The translations under genes were made by a program, and so were the position numbers. 64,000 nucleotides of DNA. Source: an uncultured Cohaesibacter sp. (GTDB taxonomy: Bacteria > Pseudomonadota > Alphaproteobacteria > Rhizobiales > Cohaesibacteraceae). This document shows positions 9,324-18,006 of the stretch, piece by piece; positions within the stretch are counted from its first letter, which is position 1, and every line of letters starts with the position of its first letter. Below the pieces are notes generated by a model. The model did not search any database. It was given only the letters and a program-made list of their open reading frames with translations, and was not told where the DNA came from. The DNA lies in NCBI RefSeq assembly GCF_963682185.1, contig NZ_OY821667.1, positions 4,291,501-4,355,500 on the forward strand. Direction: 5' to 3'.

Positions 9324-9848
9324 CTATATGCCAAACTCTTTCTGCATGACGAAATTGAGATAGCGCCCGTCTTCAATCTCAAACCAGCTTTCTCCAAGCG
9401 TTTTAAAGCCTTTGGCCAGATAGTAGGAAACCGCTTCCTTATTCTCTGCATTGGCGCTGAGAAAGGCTTCTTTATGCCCGGCTTGGCGCATGTCAGCGTA
9501 GCTTGCCCCTAGCAGTGCTGAGCCAATGCCTTGCCCCTTATGGCGCTCGCGCACATAAAGCGTGTCAATTTCCGCAGCTGGGCAGGTTGGGAGGGGCCGC
9601 TTTGAAGGACAACACCAGCGCAAATAGCCACGTAATCCTTCCTGTCCGGCATAGTCCACCCCATCAACGAGCAAATGCTGGTCTTTGTCCGCAATCAGCG
9701 CTGCCATGTTAGCAGGTGTGAAGGTTTCCAGCGCATAAGCCGCAAAAACCGGCGGAATACCGGGTCGGCAATAGGTATGCAGCCAGACCTCGATGCAGAG
9801 CGCCGCCAGTGCGCCGGCATCCTCCTTGTTTGCCATGCGTATCGCCAT
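9324..9848 (-). CDS. GNAT family N-acetyltransferase
   Basis: A 174-residue acyl-CoA-dependent acetyltransferase. The acetyl-CoA loop reads RERHKGQGIGSALL, preceded by a strand ending IDTLYV, and followed by AENKEAVSYYLAKGFKTLG, the usual C-terminal GNAT signature. The start at 9848 (MAIRMANKEDAG) overlaps the stop of the upstream M20 gene in a TGATG arrangement, which supports this start over a longer open frame and shows translational coupling. Substrate unknown; coupling to an amidohydrolase suggests an acylated small molecule. Confidence 0.85.
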   Translation of the reverse strand: MAIRMANKEDAGALAALCIEVWLHTYCRPGIPPVFAAYALETFTPANMAALIADKDQHLLVDGVDYAGQEGLRGYLRWCCPSKRPLPTCPAAEIDTLYVRERHKGQGIGSALLGASYADMRQAGHKEAFLSANAENKEAVSYYLAKGFKTLGESWFEIEDGRYLNFVMQKEFGI

Positions 9849-11053
9849 CAGCCCAACCGGTCGCGGAGGATGCGCTCGAAGATGCGGGCACCAACCAGCG
9901 TCAGGCTGTCTGGGAAGTCGAAATCCGGGTTGTGCAACTGTGGCTGGCTTTCTCCCGACCCGAGCACGAACAGGGTAGAGGGGCAATGATGGCCGAACTG
10001 GCCGAAATCCTCAGACCAGCGCATGGGCTCGCTCTGCTCTTCTGTTGTGATGCCCTCAGCCTCAAGCGCCTTGGCAACCAGATCTGTGGTCTCGGGCGCA
10101 TTGGTGCAGGCTGCGAATATGTCGTCCTGTTCGATCTGAAGGGTAAGACCTGCCTCTCTTGCCGCGACAGTTGCCAACTGCTCGGCGGACGCCACCAGAC
10201 TACCCATCACATCGTCACTGACGGTGCGCAGCGTGGCCCATATTTGTCCTGTGCCGGGGGCAACCCCGAAGCAGGGCTCACCAACACTCATATGGGTGAT
10301 GGTGACCAGCTTGTAGCTGTCATCAAGGGCCTGTCCGACGTCAAGACCATTGGTCAGGGCATTGAGGCCTGCGGCGATTGTCATCATCGCTTCGACCGGC
10401 GAGATGCCATCCTGCGGCATGGATGCATGGGAGGTCTTGCCCTCTAGCAGAATGCGGATGCCACGAGACGCACAGCACATGGCACCCGATTTGAGCGCCA
10501 CCGTGCCAAGCGGCAGGCCAGGCAGGTTATGAAGGGCAAAGGCCATGTCCGGTTTGGGGACATCTGCCGAAAATACGGGGTCGCCAAGCAAGGCAGAGGC
10601 GCCCTTGCCGGTTTCCTCGGCAGGCTGGAACAGAAGCACAACCCGCCCCGAGGCCGGGCGCTGACGGGAAAGCCGCATGGCCAGAGCCAGAAGAATGGCC
10701 ATATGGCCATCATGGCCACATAGATGGGCCTTGGTTTCCAGCTCGGAGCGATAGGCAAGATCGGATTGTTCCTGAATGGGCAGCCCATCGAGCTCACATC
10801 GGAAAAGCAGGGTCGGGCCATCTTGCCCCGAGTCAAAGGTCGCCGCGATGCCGGTGCCGCCAAGCGCTGTGCCGTCCGGCTCTGTCCACGGGCCGAGCCC
10901 CGTCACGATGCTGTCCGGTGACAGCCTTTGCAATTCCTCAATGACCGTTTGCGCTGTTGCCTTCTCGTAGCCCGAGAGATCCGGGCGACGATGGAGCGCT
11001 TGCCGGAAAGCAACCAGATGGTCGATCTCGGCATTGGTCAGCTGTGTGCTCAT
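9848..11053 (-). CDS. M20D-family amidohydrolase (hippurate/N-acyl amino acid hydrolase-like)
   Basis: Zinc-dependent amidohydrolase of 401 residues that releases acyl groups from amides such as N-acyl amino acids. Metal-site motifs are visible: HLCGHDGHM near residue 110, the catalytic pair in FQPAEETGKGA near residue 142, ALHNLPGLPLGT near residue 172 and the late WSEDFGQF. The dimerisation domain lies in between (HASMPQDGISPVEAMM). No signal peptide, so cytoplasmic. It overlaps the downstream GNAT gene by one base. The natural substrate cannot be assigned. Confidence 0.88.
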   Translation of the reverse strand: MSTQLTNAEIDHLVAFRQALHRRPDLSGYEKATAQTVIEELQRLSPDSIVTGLGPWTEPDGTALGGTGIAATFDSGQDGPTLLFRCELDGLPIQEQSDLAYRSELETKAHLCGHDGHMAILLALAMRLSRQRPASGRVVLLFQPAEETGKGASALLGDPVFSADVPKPDMAFALHNLPGLPLGTVALKSGAMCCASRGIRILLEGKTSHASMPQDGISPVEAMMTIAAGLNALTNGLDVGQALDDSYKLVTITHMSVGEPCFGVAPGTGQIWATLRTVSDDVMGSLVASAEQLATVAAREAGLTLQIEQDDIFAACTNAPETTDLVAKALEAEGITTEEQSEPMRWSEDFGQFGHHCPSTLFVLGSGESQPQLHNPDFDFPDSLTLVGARIFERILRDRLG

Positions 11054-11340
11054 ATTGAATTATCCACGTTTGCTTCTTGCTGCGGTGCCTTGGTGACCGC
11101 TTTGTCAAAGCTCACTGTAAAGTCCCAACTGCGGCAAAAGAAAGAGAAAAGCACAGTAAACTGTTGGAAAAGCTGAAAATCGGCATGCAATGTGCAGATT
11201 TCGAAACCAAACCTCAACAGCTCTGCGCTTATGACAAGAATCATCAGGGCAGGGCTGGAAATACCCACGGCCGCAGCCTAAGTAAAAGCTATTAAAAGAT
11301 TTGATGTGCCTCGACCACAAGTAACCAGAGGATGTTTGCC

Positions 11341-12261
11341 GTGAAAATCATGAAATATATCAGGAAAGCCATTCCCAACAGCATTCTCCCTGAAAAATGG
11401 ACGAAAGAGCCGGTAGTCATCCCTGTGGTTCGCATGGTTGGCCCTATCATGGTCAATCAGGGCGGTCCGATGCGGTCTCATCTGAATATGGCCTCCATCG
11501 CAGGGCCTTTGCAAAAAGCCTTCGATATCAAGGACGCGCCCGCTGTGGCGATTGCCATCAACAGTCCGGGGGGCTCACCGGTGCAAAGCCGTCTCATTCA
11601 CGAGCGCATCCGGCAGTTGGCCATCGAGAAGGAAAAGGACGTCATAGTCTTTTGTGAAGACGCGGCAGCGTCCGGTGGTTACATGATCGCTGTTGCTGGC
11701 GATGTTATCGTTGCTGACCCCAGCTCCATTGTTGGATCAATCGGTGTTGTGTCTGGCGGTTTCGGCTTTGTCGATGCCATCGAAAAGCTCGGCATCGAGC
11801 GGCGCATCTATACGGCAGGCACACAGAAAGCGATGCTCGACCCCTTCAAACCGGAAAATCCAGAGCATCTGGCCCATCTGGATGAATTGCTTCAGGATCT
11901 GTTCGAAAGCTTCAAGGAGCTGGTGCGGGGGCGCCGTGGCGACAAGCTGACCGAATCCGAGGACAAACTCTTTACCGGTGCTTTCTGGACCGGCAACAAG
12001 GCGCTGGACTATGGCCTCGTTGATGAGCTGGGCGACATGAACAGCTATCTCAAGCGCCGCTTTGGCGAAGATACCAAGCTGAAACTGATTTCCCAGTCTT
12101 CCGGTTTCTTTAGCCTGTTCCATTCCAGCTCGCTCTCCATGGGGGCAAGTCACAACGCATCTGTGGGCGATCCGGTTGATCGCATCGCGGCAGGGCTGTC
12201 AGCTGACAAAATCCTTGCAAGCCTTGAAGAACGCGCATTATGGTCCCGCATCGGATTGTAA
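11341..12261 (+). CDS. S49 signal-peptide-peptidase-like serine protease (SppA/SohB type)
   Basis: Short-form S49 peptidase with a Ser-Lys dyad: the nucleophile in DAAASGGYMIAVAGD and the general base in AGTQKAMLDPF, plus the GSIGVVSG motif and the substrate loop NSPGGSP. It probably cleaves remnant signal peptides or membrane proteins. No strong N-terminal membrane helix is visible, so it may be cytoplasmic or peripheral. Start choice: an ATG at 11332 is in frame, but AGAGG at 11327-11331 abuts it; the GTG at 11341 sits 9 bases from that site and is preferred. Fifty-odd bases downstream follows a small membrane-protein gene. Confidence 0.87.
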   Translation: MKIMKYIRKAIPNSILPEKWTKEPVVIPVVRMVGPIMVNQGGPMRSHLNMASIAGPLQKAFDIKDAPAVAIAINSPGGSPVQSRLIHERIRQLAIEKEKDVIVFCEDAAASGGYMIAVAGDVIVADPSSIVGSIGVVSGGFGFVDAIEKLGIERRIYTAGTQKAMLDPFKPENPEHLAHLDELLQDLFESFKELVRGRRGDKLTESEDKLFTGAFWTGNKALDYGLVDELGDMNSYLKRRFGEDTKLKLISQSSGFFSLFHSSSLSMGASHNASVGDPVDRIAAGLSADKILASLEERALWSRIGL

Positions 12262-12316
12262 TCACACCAAGGATTCTGATGATCCTTGAAGGGGCGCGCT
12301 GAAAGGAACAGGGCAG

Positions 12317-12550
12317 TTGATCGCGAAATTAATGGTAATGCTGGCCGCGCTGGCCGCCCTCTGGATCTTTTCAAAGCTGCTAACGAAAATTCGCGCGCAG
12401 GGCACAGAATTGAACCGCCGTCGTCAGGCCGAACTGATGCGCCAGAAAGCTGAAGCCCTAAAGCAAGAGAGCGAAAAGGCAAAGCGCGAGGCGGATATCA
12501 TCGATCTGGAGCAGGATCCCGAAACCGGTGATTTCCGCGAAAAGCGATAG
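12317..12550 (+). CDS. Small single-pass membrane protein, unknown function
   Basis: A 77-residue protein with one N-terminal transmembrane helix (about residues 4-23, MLAALAALWIFSKLL) followed by a highly charged, helical tail (RRRQAELMRQKAEALKQESE), probably a cytoplasmic coiled coil. The start is TTG, supported by AAGGA 9 bases upstream; there is no in-frame ATG giving the same helix intact. Located 55 bases after the S49 peptidase gene, so it is likely in the same transcript and might be a partner or adaptor; this is inference. Confidence 0.7.
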   Translation: MIAKLMVMLAALAALWIFSKLLTKIRAQGTELNRRRQAELMRQKAEALKQESEKAKREADIIDLEQDPETGDFREKR

Positions 12551-12593
12551 GGCCCCAAGGACACGTCTGGCATTTCAGGCGAGTCTAGCCGGG

Positions 12594-12614
12594 GGATAAG
12601 TTTTTTACTTATCC
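12594..12614. other. Short perfect hairpin after the small membrane gene
   Basis: GGATAAG (12594-12600) and CTTATCC (12608-12614) form a 7-bp stem around a loop of six T and one A. With the strong terminator 20 bases further on, it probably belongs to the 3' untranslated region. Confidence 0.55.
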
Positions 12615-12633
12615 TCACGGCCATGAATCATGA

Positions 12634-12689
12634 AACAAAGGAAAAGGGAGCGAGCGCACCGATATCGGCTTGCTCCCTTTTTCTTTGTT
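12634..12689. terminator. Strong bidirectional-type terminator
   Basis: An almost perfect 18-bp inverted repeat: AACAAAGGAAAAGGGAGC at 12634-12651 and its complement ending at 12689, with A-rich and T-rich flanks. It ends the S49/small-membrane-protein transcript. Confidence 0.85.
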
Positions 12690-12922
12690 GGGGTATGTGG
12701 ATTTTTCGCCGTTTCTCCACCAAGCATGCACAGTTTGTGCAAGCACTTGTGAGCACTGATATGGAGAAACTGGTCCTTTACCTGCTGCTAACAGCTGCCT
12801 GAGCGCTTTGTCTACCAATAGGCTATGGCAGGCTCTTGCCAAAAAGACCGGCTGACTAATAGCATTGATGGGCTCACGCTCGTCATGCGGGTGAGCGTCG
12901 CCTGTGGGGGAGGGGCGTCATC

Positions 12923-13861
12923 ATGTCGGTTCTTGATCAAATTCTGCCAATTCTGTTTCTCATTCTGGCGGGCGCGTCGCTTCGCTTGTTCAATGTCCTG
13001 TCGCCGCAGATCATGGAAGGCCTGACCAAGCTTGTGGTCAATCTGGTTTTGCCCAGTGTGCTGTTCACGGTCTTTCTGGATATGGCGATGAAGGCCTCCT
13101 ATCTGGGTGTCTTCGTGGTAACGGCGGCCATTTGCGGCGGACTTTATGCGCTAGGGCGGATCGTTGGGCCGAAACTGGCCCCCAACCACCCGTATTTTCC
13201 CTTTCTGATGACGGGCTTTGAATATGGCATGCTCGGGGTCAGCCTGTTCGGTGGCGCTTATGGATTGCAGGCGGTGGGCTATATCGCAGTGGTCGATCTG
13301 GCCCATGAGCTGTTCATCTGGTTCATTTTCGCGCCCATGCTGATGATCCGCCGCGACGGGCAGAGCGATCCGGCAACGATCCTGAAAATGTTCGCAACCT
13401 CGCCGGTGGTCATCGCTCTGGTCGCTGGTCTGGTGTGCAATGGTCTCGGTCTGTCGGATTTCATCAAGACGACGCCGGTTTTCTCAAGCCTCTATGGCAC
13501 CATGAAGCTGCTGGCTGGTATGGCCATTCCGCTCATCCTGCTGGTGGTGGGCTATGGCATTCGCATCCATCGCGAGGGGCTGGGCGATGTTTTGAAAATG
13601 GTCGCCCTGCGCTATGGCATTCTGGTGCCATTGGCTCTGCTGCTCAATATGTTTGTGCTGGATGGCCTGCTCGGCCTTGGCGAACCCTTTCAGATGGCTT
13701 TCTTCACCCTGCTGATATTGCCACCCCCATTCATCATTCCACTCTTCATGCAGAAGGCATCCGAAAGTGAGAAGGCTTATGTGATCAATGCGCTGGCGGT
13801 ATCCACCGTAGTAAGCCTTGCGCTGTTTGCCATCTATCTGGGGTTCCACCCAACCCTGTGA
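12923..13861 (+). CDS. AEC family transporter (auxin efflux carrier type)
   Basis: Integral inner-membrane protein of 312 residues with about ten hydrophobic helices and the inverted-repeat layout of the AEC/bile-acid-transporter superfamily. Family features include the N-terminal ILPILFLILAGASLRLFN, KLVVNLVLPSVLF near residue 37 and the second-half GMAIPLILLVVGYGI. Bacterial members export or import carboxylates such as malate; substrate not decidable here. GGAGG lies about 9 bases before the ATG. It converges with a LysR gene. Confidence 0.85.
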   Translation: MSVLDQILPILFLILAGASLRLFNVLSPQIMEGLTKLVVNLVLPSVLFTVFLDMAMKASYLGVFVVTAAICGGLYALGRIVGPKLAPNHPYFPFLMTGFEYGMLGVSLFGGAYGLQAVGYIAVVDLAHELFIWFIFAPMLMIRRDGQSDPATILKMFATSPVVIALVAGLVCNGLGLSDFIKTTPVFSSLYGTMKLLAGMAIPLILLVVGYGIRIHREGLGDVLKMVALRYGILVPLALLLNMFVLDGLLGLGEPFQMAFFTLLILPPPFIIPLFMQKASESEKAYVINALAVSTVVSLALFAIYLGFHPTL

Positions 13862-13898
13862 GGGGAGGCGCGGGTCGGCTGCTGCGGGGGGAACCAGA

Positions 13899-14861
13899 TT
13901 ATCCCCATAGCGGGTCGAGCACATCGGCGGCCAGATAGCCGTCGTCACCGAGACGACCATATCTGGCGAGCCACTCAAGAAAGATCATCGCACTCTGGCT
14001 GGGCTGGGGGCGCTCCGAGGAAGGACGCACAATGAGGCCTTCCTTGAAACAATAGAAGCCGGCAGGCGCTATCAGCGTGCCACTTTTCAGCTCTTTCTCG
14101 ATGAGAAATTTGGGGGCCAGTGCCACGCCCATGCCCCGCTCGGCAGCCTCATAGGCGAGCCCCGCCAACTCGAAGGTCTGCTGGCTCTCGCAGGACAGCG
14201 TAAGGCCGGTCATCTCCGACCATTGCGCCCAGCCACTTTCCGAGCCGCGCCGGTCAAGGCGGTTCTTGAAGGCCAAATGTCCGTCTTCAAGATGATGCGG
14301 ATAGGAAGGCGATAGCACCGGCCCGATATGGACATCCCCCAAGGTGGTGCCATTCGGGTGGGCTTCTTCTGGGCTCACAAAGCGATCCCATGAAAGCACC
14401 AGATCTACCGAGCCGTCGAAGGAGTGGGAATTGAGCGGGATGGTCAGGGTTATCTGGATCTCGATATCGGGATGATGTCGGTTGAAACGCGCGACAATGG
14501 GAATGGCCCAGACGCGGGCAAAGGTTGAACTAACCTTGATGGAGACTTTCTGCTGCGTCCGCTCAAGGCGCAAACTGTCATAGCCCTTGCGAATATCGGA
14601 CAGACCATCCGCAACAATTGAGGCAAATTTCTGCCCCTGAGGCGTGAGCTTGATGCCCGAACCGTTCTTTTCAAAGAGCGGCGTTCCTGCATGATCCTGC
14701 AGCTGATGCAGTTGCTTGCTTACCGCACTGTGGGTCCGGCCAAGCCTGTTGGCCGCTCCCGTTACCGAGCCGCTGTGATACAGCGCTTCAAAGGCTAGCA
14801 GGGAGGCAAGGGGTGGCAATTGCGCCATGGATAGTGGAAGCTCCGGCATATGTGAGGGCAT
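13899..14861 (-). CDS. LysR-type transcriptional regulator
   Basis: A 320-residue regulator with an N-terminal winged helix-turn-helix (SVTGAANRLGRTHSAVSKQL near residues 32-51) and a C-terminal periplasmic-binding-like effector domain. The layout resembles GcvA-type LysR proteins (the LRFNRHHPDIEIQI-like core is present as VARFNRHHPDIEIQITL). The first 11 residues precede the usual LysR start; an internal ATG at 14828 (MAQLPPLASLLAF) may be the real one. It converges on the AEC transporter and diverges from the DUF1127 gene; either could be a target. Confidence 0.88.
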   Translation of the reverse strand: MPSHMPELPLSMAQLPPLASLLAFEALYHSGSVTGAANRLGRTHSAVSKQLHQLQDHAGTPLFEKNGSGIKLTPQGQKFASIVADGLSDIRKGYDSLRLERTQQKVSIKVSSTFARVWAIPIVARFNRHHPDIEIQITLTIPLNSHSFDGSVDLVLSWDRFVSPEEAHPNGTTLGDVHIGPVLSPSYPHHLEDGHLAFKNRLDRRGSESGWAQWSEMTGLTLSCESQQTFELAGLAYEAAERGMGVALAPKFLIEKELKSGTLIAPAGFYCFKEGLIVRPSSERPQPSQSAMIFLEWLARYGRLGDDGYLAADVLDPLWG

Positions 14862-15002
14862 GGGATCATGTCACTTTTTCTCACATATAAGGTGCGTATT
14901 TTTCAATTTTATTACAGTCAAAAAGACGCAATAATTGCACCAGCTCGGGCGAGACGAATCCGATAGCAAAAAGATAACAAAAACAATGAAGGAGAGAAGG
15001 CC

Positions 15003-15257
15003 ATGAAGACGAGCTTTGAGGGCGATTTCAATCGCATGAGCCATCATGAGGCGCTGGCTTTGATCGCCAGCTATGGGCCAGAGCGGCAAAGAAGCCTGAG
15101 ACAGACGCTGGCTCTGTGGCTTGGCCGCCGCAAGGAACGTCAGCAGATGCGGTGCGATCTTAAAACGATCGGCTTTAACGATGCTGTGCTGGAAGATTGC
15201 GGTATGACCCGGCAAGAGGCGGAAAAGGAAGCCTCAAAATATTTCTGGCAGGCCTGA
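15003..15257 (+). CDS. DUF1127 (YjiS-like) small basic protein
   Basis: An 84-residue protein whose C-terminal half matches the DUF1127 pattern: an arginine-rich helix (LWLGRRKERQQMRCDL) followed by LEDCGMTRQEAEKEASKYFW. DUF1127 proteins in Alphaproteobacteria act in RNA turnover, stress and phosphate/metabolic control, and their mRNAs often generate small RNAs. AAGGAG lies 8 bases upstream of the ATG. A perfect 8-bp inverted repeat with a 7-base loop (15247-15269) overlaps the stop codon and may stabilise the mRNA end. Divergent from the LysR gene. Confidence 0.8.
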   Translation: MKTSFEGDFNRMSHHEALALIASYGPERQRSLRQTLALWLGRRKERQQMRCDLKTIGFNDAVLEDCGMTRQEAEKEASKYFWQA

Positions 15258-15330
15258 GACCTGCCAGAAAAGCAATTCAATCAAATCCTTGCCTCGCACG
15301 CCAGAGCCGGCCCACGATGCAAGTCCCCCA

Positions 15331-15912
15331 TTAGCCGATGTCGGTGTGTGAGGTGATGATTTTGGAAACGAGGCCATACTCTTTGGCTTCTTCAGAAGAA
15401 AGCCAGTAATCGCGGTCGGTATCGGCTGCGATTTTTTCAATCGACTGCCCTGTCGCTTCCGAGAAGAGCTTGTTGAGGCGCTCATTCATCTTGATGATTT
15501 CGCGTGCCTGAATCTCGATGTCAGAGGCCATGCCGCGCGCACCACCCGATGGTTGGTGCAGCAGGAAGCGGGTGTTTGGCAGGCAAACGCGGCGCTCTAC
15601 CGGAACGGAAATATAGATAAGGGCACCCGCAGAGGCGACCCAACCGGTTCCGATGATCCAGACCTTCGGTTTGATGAATTTGATGATGTCATGCATGCAG
15701 TCGCCAGACTCGACATGGCCACCTGGAGAATTGATGAAGACCTTGATGTCTTCGTCGCTTGTGGCTGCCATGGCGAGCAACTGGGCGCTCACCTTCTGGG
15801 CCATTTCCTGCGTCACTTCACCGTAAATGAAGACGGATCGGGATTTGAACAGGGCCTCGGCCGCATCCTTGCCCATAGAGTCTTCCGACTTTTTTTCATT
15901 TTCTTCGCTCAT
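15331..15912 (-). CDS. ClpP-family serine protease paralogue
   Basis: A 193-residue protease related to the proteolytic chamber subunit of Clp. All three catalytic positions are recognisable: Ser in [11 protein letters not shown], His in [10 protein letters not shown], and Asp in [16 protein letters not shown]. The oxyanion loop is present as [12 protein letters not shown]. It lacks the canonical housekeeping ClpP N-terminus and is not next to tig or clpX, so it is a divergent paralogue that may form mixed rings or act with another unfoldase. Start chosen at 15912 (MSEENEK) because GGGAG lies 9 bases upstream; a longer frame to 15981 is unlikely. Confidence 0.85.
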   Translation of the reverse strand: MSEENEKKSEDSMGKDAAEALFKSRSVFIYGEVTQEMAQKVSAQLLAMAATSDEDIKVFINSPGGHVESGDCMHDIIKFIKPKVWIIGTGWVASAGALIYISVPVERRVCLPNTRFLLHQPSGGARGMASDIEIQAREIIKMNERLNKLFSEATGQSIEKIAADTDRDYWLSSEEAKEYGLVSKIITSHTDIG

Positions 15913-16316
15913 GGTGCGAACTCCCATCTGGCAATTGACTTTGCCCTTTTGGCATTTGGCGCAAACCGGGCGTCGAATCAAACATAGTTCGCGCCCACCT
16001 TAATAACAACTCGTGAACAAGTCCTTTTATCGATGCAACAAAATGGCGCTCCATCCATACACAACTGTTTGCGGATGAAGGGCATGAAGGTTCGAACGGA
16101 CAAGAGCCCATGAACGTCTTGCAATGAAAAGTAAGAAACTGGTTGATGAAATGCCGGATTTGTGGAATCTACTGGGTGCACCCTAATCTAAATCTCTGTT
16201 TTTTAGAGCTTTTCTACGTATAAATCTGTTCTTGAACAGCGGATTGTCTATATTTGAAAACATCCGGAATTGTGCGGCAGCGCAGACCGCTTCTTCCGGA
16301 ATGGGAGAGTATAATC
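15913..16316. other. Intergenic region with a perfect 10-bp palindrome
   Basis: About 400 bases between divergent genes, AT-rich near its right end. GGGTGCACCC at 16174-16183 is a perfect palindrome and could be an operator. No gene or RNA is convincing here. Confidence 0.4.
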
Positions 16317-16646
16317 ATGAAAGTCAATTTTCTTGCTGCCACGATTGCCGGCCTGACCCTCGCTGCGACAAGCTATGCCTTTGCGGCAGACAGAAACGTA
16401 ACCATCAAAAACCAGACCGGATATGCTATCGTTGAATTTTATGGCTCCAATAGTGGCACGAATGAATGGGAAGAAAATATTCTGGCAGGTCAGCGACTCA
16501 ATCATGGAGAATCCGTTGAAATCAACTTTGATGACGGAACCGAAAACTGCATGTTCGATTTTCTTGCCGTGTTTGAAGATGACGACCGGGTTACACAGGA
16601 AAATGTCGATGTCTGCAAGATCGGCACTTTCACCTTTGGTGAATAA
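16317..16646 (+). CDS. Small secreted protein of unknown function
   Basis: A 109-residue protein with a clear Sec signal peptide (MKVNFLAATIAGLTLAATS, cleavage after AFA near residue 23). The mature part is acidic, rich in aromatic and Asn residues, and contains two cysteines (in ENCMFDF and VDVCKIG) that could form a disulfide in the periplasm. GGGAG lies about 8 bases before this ATG, and the signal peptide is intact only with it. Short beta-rich proteins of this look are common in Hyphomicrobiales; no named family was recognised. It has its own terminator. Confidence 0.75.
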   Translation: MKVNFLAATIAGLTLAATSYAFAADRNVTIKNQTGYAIVEFYGSNSGTNEWEENILAGQRLNHGESVEINFDDGTENCMFDFLAVFEDDDRVTQENVDVCKIGTFTFGE

Positions 16647-16680
16647 GGGATATCCGCTGGAATAAAGACTTGTTGAGGAG

Positions 16681-16701
16681 AGGGGCTGCGGCCCCTTTTT
16701 T
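16681..16701 (+). terminator. Rho-independent terminator of the small secreted protein gene
   Basis: AGGGGC, a four-base loop, GCCCCT, then a run of T at 16696-16701; 35 bases after the stop codon. Confidence 0.9.
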
Positions 16702-16842
16702 CGCATCTGCTGTGCGTCAGTGATGCAAGACAATAATTTTGTTCTTGATATGTTCCATCTTCTGCCGCATCATTCTCACAGAACAAAACGCTAACAGAAT
16801 CGACGGGCGCTCGCAAGCGCTCGCGAGAAGCGATGGAGACTG

Positions 16843-18006
16843 ATGAGCATGGCCCCCGCCAAAGCAAACGCTCGCAACCAAGGTTTGGAGGACGCAGATC
16901 CGTTTGTCGGTTTTCAGGTCGACCCCGACCTGCATAAGGGCAAACGCATTCGCGGCAGGGGAACCCGTTCCAACAAGACGGGACGGTTCGAGCCCTACCA
17001 GACAGAACCGGTCGATGATGGCTGGTCTTACCCGGATGGGGAAGAGCCGCTGCCGCCTCTGCGCACGGAGGTGCAGGAAGAGAAGGCTCGCACCATCATT
17101 ACGCGCAATGACTCGCCGGACATCCCTTTCGACCGCTCGATCAACCCTTATCGCGGCTGCGAGCATGGCTGCATCTATTGCTTTGCCCGGCCGACCCACG
17201 CCTATATGGGGCTTTCTCCGGGTCTCGATTTCGAAAGCAAGCTTTTCGTCAAGCCCGATGCCGCCAACCAGCTGAAGAAGGAACTCTCGGCCCCTGGTTA
17301 TCGACCACGCCCGATTGCCATTGGTACCAATACCGATCCGTATCAGCCTGTGGAGCGCGAGTATCGCCTGATGCCCGATATTCTTGATGTGCTGGAAGAA
17401 ACGGGCCATCCGGTTGCGATTGTCACCAAGTCTGCGCTCATCCTGCGCGATCTGGACAAACTCAAGGCACTCAATGAGCGCAATCTCGTCAAGGTGGCTC
17501 TTTCTGTGACGACGATGGACAATCGCCTGTCCCGCGCCATGGAGCCACGTGCAGCGAGCCCGAAACGACGTCTCGAAACCATCTCGCGGCTGGCCGAGGC
17601 GGGCATTCCAACCTCCGTCATGGTGGCGCCGGTCATCCCTGCGCTCAATGACAATGAGGTGGAAACCATCCTTACCGCGGCCTATGAAGCAGGGGCGCGG
17701 GAAGCTGGCACCATTTTGCTACGCCTGCCCAATGAAGTTAGCCCGCTATTTCAGGATTGGCTGCTGCATCATTATCCTGATCGCTACCGTCACGTGATGA
17801 ATGTCTTGCGCTCCATGCGCGGTGGCAAGGACTATGACAGTCGAATGGGGCAGCGCATGAAAGGAACAGGGCCTTTTGCTGAGCTTCTTCACAAGCGCGT
17901 GGATGTTGTGTGCAGAAAGCTTGGTTATAACTCCAGACGCACACGTCTATCCTTGAAACATTTTGCGGCCCCAAAAAGAAACGAGGCCCAATTATCTCTA
18001 TTCTGA
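16843..18006 (+). CDS. PA0069-family radical SAM protein (SplB-related)
   Basis: Radical S-adenosylmethionine enzyme of 387 residues. The cluster motif CEHGCIYCFARPTHAY near residue 106 binds a 4Fe-4S cluster through three cysteines. The family shares the fold of spore photoproduct lyase but occurs in non-sporulating bacteria, with unknown substrate; DNA or nucleic-acid repair has been suggested. The N-terminus (KGKRIRGRGTRSNKTGRFEP) and the strictly conserved INPYRGCEHGC stretch identify the PA0069 subgroup. GGAG lies 4 bases before this ATG and 10 before a second in-frame ATG at 16849, so the protein may begin two residues later. Confidence 0.9.
   Translation: MSMAPAKANARNQGLEDADPFVGFQVDPDLHKGKRIRGRGTRSNKTGRFEPYQTEPVDDGWSYPDGEEPLPPLRTEVQEEKARTIITRNDSPDIPFDRSINPYRGCEHGCIYCFARPTHAYMGLSPGLDFESKLFVKPDAANQLKKELSAPGYRPRPIAIGTNTDPYQPVEREYRLMPDILDVLEETGHPVAIVTKSALILRDLDKLKALNERNLVKVALSVTTMDNRLSRAMEPRAASPKRRLETISRLAEAGIPTSVMVAPVIPALNDNEVETILTAAYEAGAREAGTILLRLPNEVSPLFQDWLLHHYPDRYRHVMNVLRSMRGGKDYDSRMGQRMKGTGPFAELLHKRVDVVCRKLGYNSRRTRLSLKHFAAPKRNEAQLSLF

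Noticed and set aside
12770-12776. A further CTGGTCC between the small membrane gene and the AEC transporter
   Set aside because: It is not in the loop of a stable hairpin (only AAA/TTT flanks), and one 7-mer is expected every 16 kb by chance.
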